The position numbers and the translations under genes were made by a program. From Pseudomonadota bacterium (GTDB lineage: Bacteria > Pseudomonadota > Gammaproteobacteria > Thiotrichales > Thiotrichaceae): a DNA stretch of 61,504 bases. This document shows, in pieces, positions 59,380 through 61,504 of this stretch. Position 1 is the stretch's first letter; every line of letters begins with the position of its first letter. The notes beneath the pieces were generated by a model. That model ran no database searches and was not told the origin of the DNA. It saw only the letters and a list, made by a program, of their open reading frames with translations. Where the stretch lies: assembly GCA_002747455.1 (NCBI GenBank), contig PDPG01000049.1, forward strand, positions 1-61,504, given 5' to 3'.

Positions 59380-60237
59380 TTATTTAAAATAATGCATTGA
59401 TTTTACCAAGTCAATCCATTTTGGTGGTGCATAATTTGTAGCATTTTTGAATTTATCAGAATTGAGTGATCGATCAATTACAAATTCATCACTAGGAGTA
59501 ATATTAATATTTTTTTTATAAACTTCTGAAATCAAGCAGAGCAATGAATATTTACTAATTGGTTCGCTGGCTACATGATAGAGACCATGTAAGTCATCAT
59601 TTGGCAAAACATGTTTATTAATAACTCGAGCCAACTCTACGGCAGGCAACCCAGAGAAAATAGCCCTGCGAAAACCATTGACTGCTTGGTTTTGATGTAA
59701 AAACCAGTTTACTAAACTTTTATTTCCAACAATCTCATGTCCAATAATTGACGTTCGTAAAGTAATCGCATTTAAATAATCAACCTCACCTAACAGTTTA
59801 GATCTGCCATACAAATCTGCAGCATCAGGAAAGTCATCTTCTGTATATCCTCCTTGTTTACCTGAGAAAACACAATCAGTACTAATATGAACTAATCGAG
59901 CCCGAGAGACTTGACATAAAATAGCCAGCCTATGAGGCAATAGCGTATTTATTGGCACTGTATACAGTGGATTGTTGGATATCGATAATTGTTTAACAAT
60001 CCCTACGCAATTTATTACCACATCGGGGTTCACTTGGGCAAGTATATCAGTTAATAAATCATAATTTAAAACATCTACGTTTTTAATAATTTTCTGTTTA
60101 TTTTTTTCGTGGAAACAAGTCAACAAGTTACTGTTATTTCGTGCGGTCCCATAAACCTGATGCTGCTTATCTTCAGATAAAAAACGAAAAATAGCATTGC
60201 CAAGCATTCCCGTTATACCTAAGACTAATATTCTCAT
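59380..60237 (-). CDS. RmlD-like SDR sugar-nucleotide reductase (WbvR-like)
   Basis: A 285-residue SDR. NAD(P) binding LGITGMLGNAIFRFL, then RLVHISTDCVFSGKQGGYTEDD and catalytic DLYGRSKLLGE match RmlD/WbvR. The FucNAc-pathway enzyme WbjC/CapF is about 370 residues because of a C-terminal cupin that epimerises C3; here the chain ends after the SDR fold with no cupin. That points to simple 4-keto reduction to UDP-L-RhaNAc. Base composition is visibly more AT-rich than the housekeeping genes. It lies 3 bases after the dehydratase gene. Confidence 0.88.
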   Translation of the reverse strand: MRILVLGITGMLGNAIFRFLSEDKQHQVYGTARNNSNLLTCFHEKNKQKIIKNVDVLNYDLLTDILAQVNPDVVINCVGIVKQLSISNNPLYTVPINTLLPHRLAILCQVSRARLVHISTDCVFSGKQGGYTEDDFPDAADLYGRSKLLGEVDYLNAITLRTSIIGHEIVGNKSLVNWFLHQNQAVNGFRRAIFSGLPAVELARVINKHVLPNDDLHGLYHVASEPISKYSLLCLISEVYKKNINITPSDEFVIDRSLNSDKFKNATNYAPPKWIDLVKSMHYFK

Positions 60238-60240
60238 GCT

Positions 60241-61281
60241 CTATTCCTCTAGAGATATGTATTCACCGGCCTCTATGGCTGTAATAAATGGTAGCTGACG
60301 TAGCAATGTTTTCATACCATCAACATCCAAACGAGTAGCGTTGTGAGAGTTGTAATCTTCAATAGTGGTGATCCTAGACTCGCCTTCTTCCACATACTTG
60401 CTGTAATTGAGATCGCGTAAATCGGGTGGGATGCGGTAGTAGTCACCCATATCTTCGGCAGCGAACACCTCCTCACGACTAAGCAAAGCTTCATACAACT
60501 TTTCACCGTGGCGTGTGCCGATCACACGCACTTCGTGATCAGGCCTACCCATGATCCCCAGTAGTGCCCGGACGAGAACTTCAATGGTGGCGGCAGGAGC
60601 TTTTCGTACAAATATGTCACCATTTTGCCCATGTTCAAAGGCGTGTAGCACTAGGTCTACGGCATCCTCCAAAGTCATCATAAAGCGAGTCATATTGGGA
60701 TCGGTGATGGTGATGGGCTTGCCTGCGAGAACTTGGTTAAAGAACAGCGGAATAACTGAACCACGTGAAGCCATGACATTGCCATAACGAGTGCTACAAA
60801 TCATAGTTTGTGTGTCATTAAGGTTACGTGATTTCGCCACGGTTACCTTTTCCATCATTGCTTTGGAAATACCCATGGCGTTGATGGGATAAACCGCTTT
60901 ATCAGTACTGAGGCAAACCACCCGTTTGACTTGGTTTTGAATGGCGGCTTCCAAGACATTCTCAGTTCCCATGACGTTAGTTTTGACGGCTTCTATGGGG
61001 TGAAATTCGCAAGAGGGGACTTGTTTTAGGGCTGCGGCGTGGAATATGTAATCAACGCCACGGCTGGCACTCAGGATGCTTTGGTAGTCGCGTACATCGC
61101 CGATGTAAAATTTGAGTTTGGGATTAGAATATTTTTTCCTCATGTCGTCTTGCTTTTTCTCATCACGACTGAAGATGCGGATTTCGGTGATGTCAGTTAG
61201 GAGGAAGCGTTGGAGGACAGCGTTACCGAAAGAACCTGTACCGCCTGAAATAAGGAGAGTCTTAGTTTTAAACATAGTCAT
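60241..61281 (-). CDS. UDP-GlcNAc 4,6-dehydratase/5-epimerase (FnlA/WbvB family)
   Basis: About 346 residues from ATG 61281 (ATG 61275 possible; a longer frame to 61368 is not family-like). NAD binding ISGGTGSFGNAVLQRFL, VCLSTDKAVYPINAMGISKAMMEK with the Met-x-x-x-Lys catalytic pair, and IGTRHGEKLYEALLSREE are typical of FnlA/CapE/WbvB. It starts the route from UDP-GlcNAc to UDP-N-acetyl-6-deoxy-L-hexosamines by 4,6-dehydration and 5-epimerisation. It is the first visible gene of the operon; the 220 bases to the right edge show no convincing gene. Confidence 0.92.
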   Translation of the reverse strand: MTMFKTKTLLISGGTGSFGNAVLQRFLLTDITEIRIFSRDEKKQDDMRKKYSNPKLKFYIGDVRDYQSILSASRGVDYIFHAAALKQVPSCEFHPIEAVKTNVMGTENVLEAAIQNQVKRVVCLSTDKAVYPINAMGISKAMMEKVTVAKSRNLNDTQTMICSTRYGNVMASRGSVIPLFFNQVLAGKPITITDPNMTRFMMTLEDAVDLVLHAFEHGQNGDIFVRKAPAATIEVLVRALLGIMGRPDHEVRVIGTRHGEKLYEALLSREEVFAAEDMGDYYRIPPDLRDLNYSKYVEEGESRITTIEDYNSHNATRLDVDGMKTLLRQLPFITAIEAGEYISLEE

Positions 61282-61504
61282 ATTAACTCGTAGAAACCGG
61301 TGTTTTTCAAGATAGTTGTCAGAAAATTCATGTTGATTGTCTCGATTTTTCCATGTCAGCCCCACCAATATTTAGGGTCACAATGCCCACCAAGACACCG
61401 TTATCCCTCATAAGCGCCAACTTAAGACTCTAACCGTTTGAAAGATTTGCAAAATCTGTCAGTGTGGCTGCAACATAAGTTGCTTTTACCCACCAAAGTG
61501 AAAG

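Noticed and set aside
61361..61496. Three copies of CCCACCAA near the right edge (61361, 61386, 61489)
   Set aside because: Irregular spacing and short length; chance cannot be excluded and no protein site is known for it.
61430..61504. Short open frame entering from the right edge on the minus strand
   Set aside because: Only 24 codons before a stop, with no recognisable family ending; may be the end of a gene but cannot be supported.

Overview
The window reads as chromosomal DNA of a gammaproteobacterium of roughly 50% GC. Indicators are zipA next to smc, a ubiE-ubiJ-ubiB ubiquinone operon, a full mraZ-to-ftsZ division/cell-wall cluster, the fused bacterial-type purL, a DusC-type tRNA dihydrouridine synthase, and the MurU/AmgK peptidoglycan recycling pair. 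A Thiothrix/Leucothrix-like relative is my guess from overall feel; the sequence alone does not fix the genus. I see no tRNA, rRNA, insertion sequence or CRISPR array. The only structural RNA is rnpB.

Layout. 1-1360: end of a DPM1-like glycosyltransferase, a GtrA flippase-like protein and a YdjC/NaxD-type deacetylase in one overlapping operon, probably for a polyprenyl-linked amino sugar that decorates the envelope. 1423-1761: a lipoprotein with a Kazal protease-inhibitor domain. 1860-4033: a CobB sirtuin coupled to a DNA photolyase. 4125-8137 (minus): dusC, then ubiE-ubiJ-ubiB. 8301-10038: a secreted His-rich protein and lipA. 10021-12662 (minus): murU, amgK and galU. 12873-15494 (minus): an unusual protein with S1 RNA-binding repeats and a TIR-like C-terminus, and a drug/metabolite-type transporter. 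15728-17194: a B12-binding radical SAM enzyme. 17240-21133 (minus): purL. 21287-25825: smc, zipA and a small acidic protein. 25907-26314 (minus): a PGPGW membrane protein.

26388-43198 (minus) is the complete dcw cluster: mraZ-rsmH-ftsL-ftsI-murE-murF-mraY-murD-ftsW-murG-murC-ddlB-ftsQ-ftsA-ftsZ. Most junctions overlap or are only a few bases apart. In front of mraZ there is a good sigma-70 promoter (TTGACC, 17 bp, TATATT) followed at once by three TGGRN repeats on a 10-bp period, the MraZ operator. A terminator follows ftsZ. Upstream lie rnpB and rsmI (minus), and divergently yraN and argA (plus). The cluster makes lipid II precursors in the cytoplasm (MurC/D/E/F, Ddl), loads them on undecaprenyl phosphate (MraY, MurG) and builds the septum (FtsA/Z/Q/L/W/I).

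46702-47274 encodes a secreted Gly/Ala-rich protein of unknown role, closed by a bidirectional terminator. 47423-61281 (minus) is a Wzy-type exopolysaccharide or O-antigen locus. It holds a three-gene UDP-N-acetyl-6-deoxy-L-hexosamine pathway, a WbuB-like glycosyltransferase, an epimerase, a small phosphoglycosyl transferase, a WbpM/CapD-like dehydratase, a Wza-like export lipoprotein, a Wzc-like tyrosine autokinase, a TPR-like/carbohydrate-binding protein and an O-antigen polymerase/ligase. No Wzx flippase is visible; the locus may continue past the right edge.

The most novel-looking item is the S1-repeat/TIR-like fusion at 12873-14492. It is followed by the EPS-locus protein at 48775-50034 and the NaxD-like envelope operon at the left edge.
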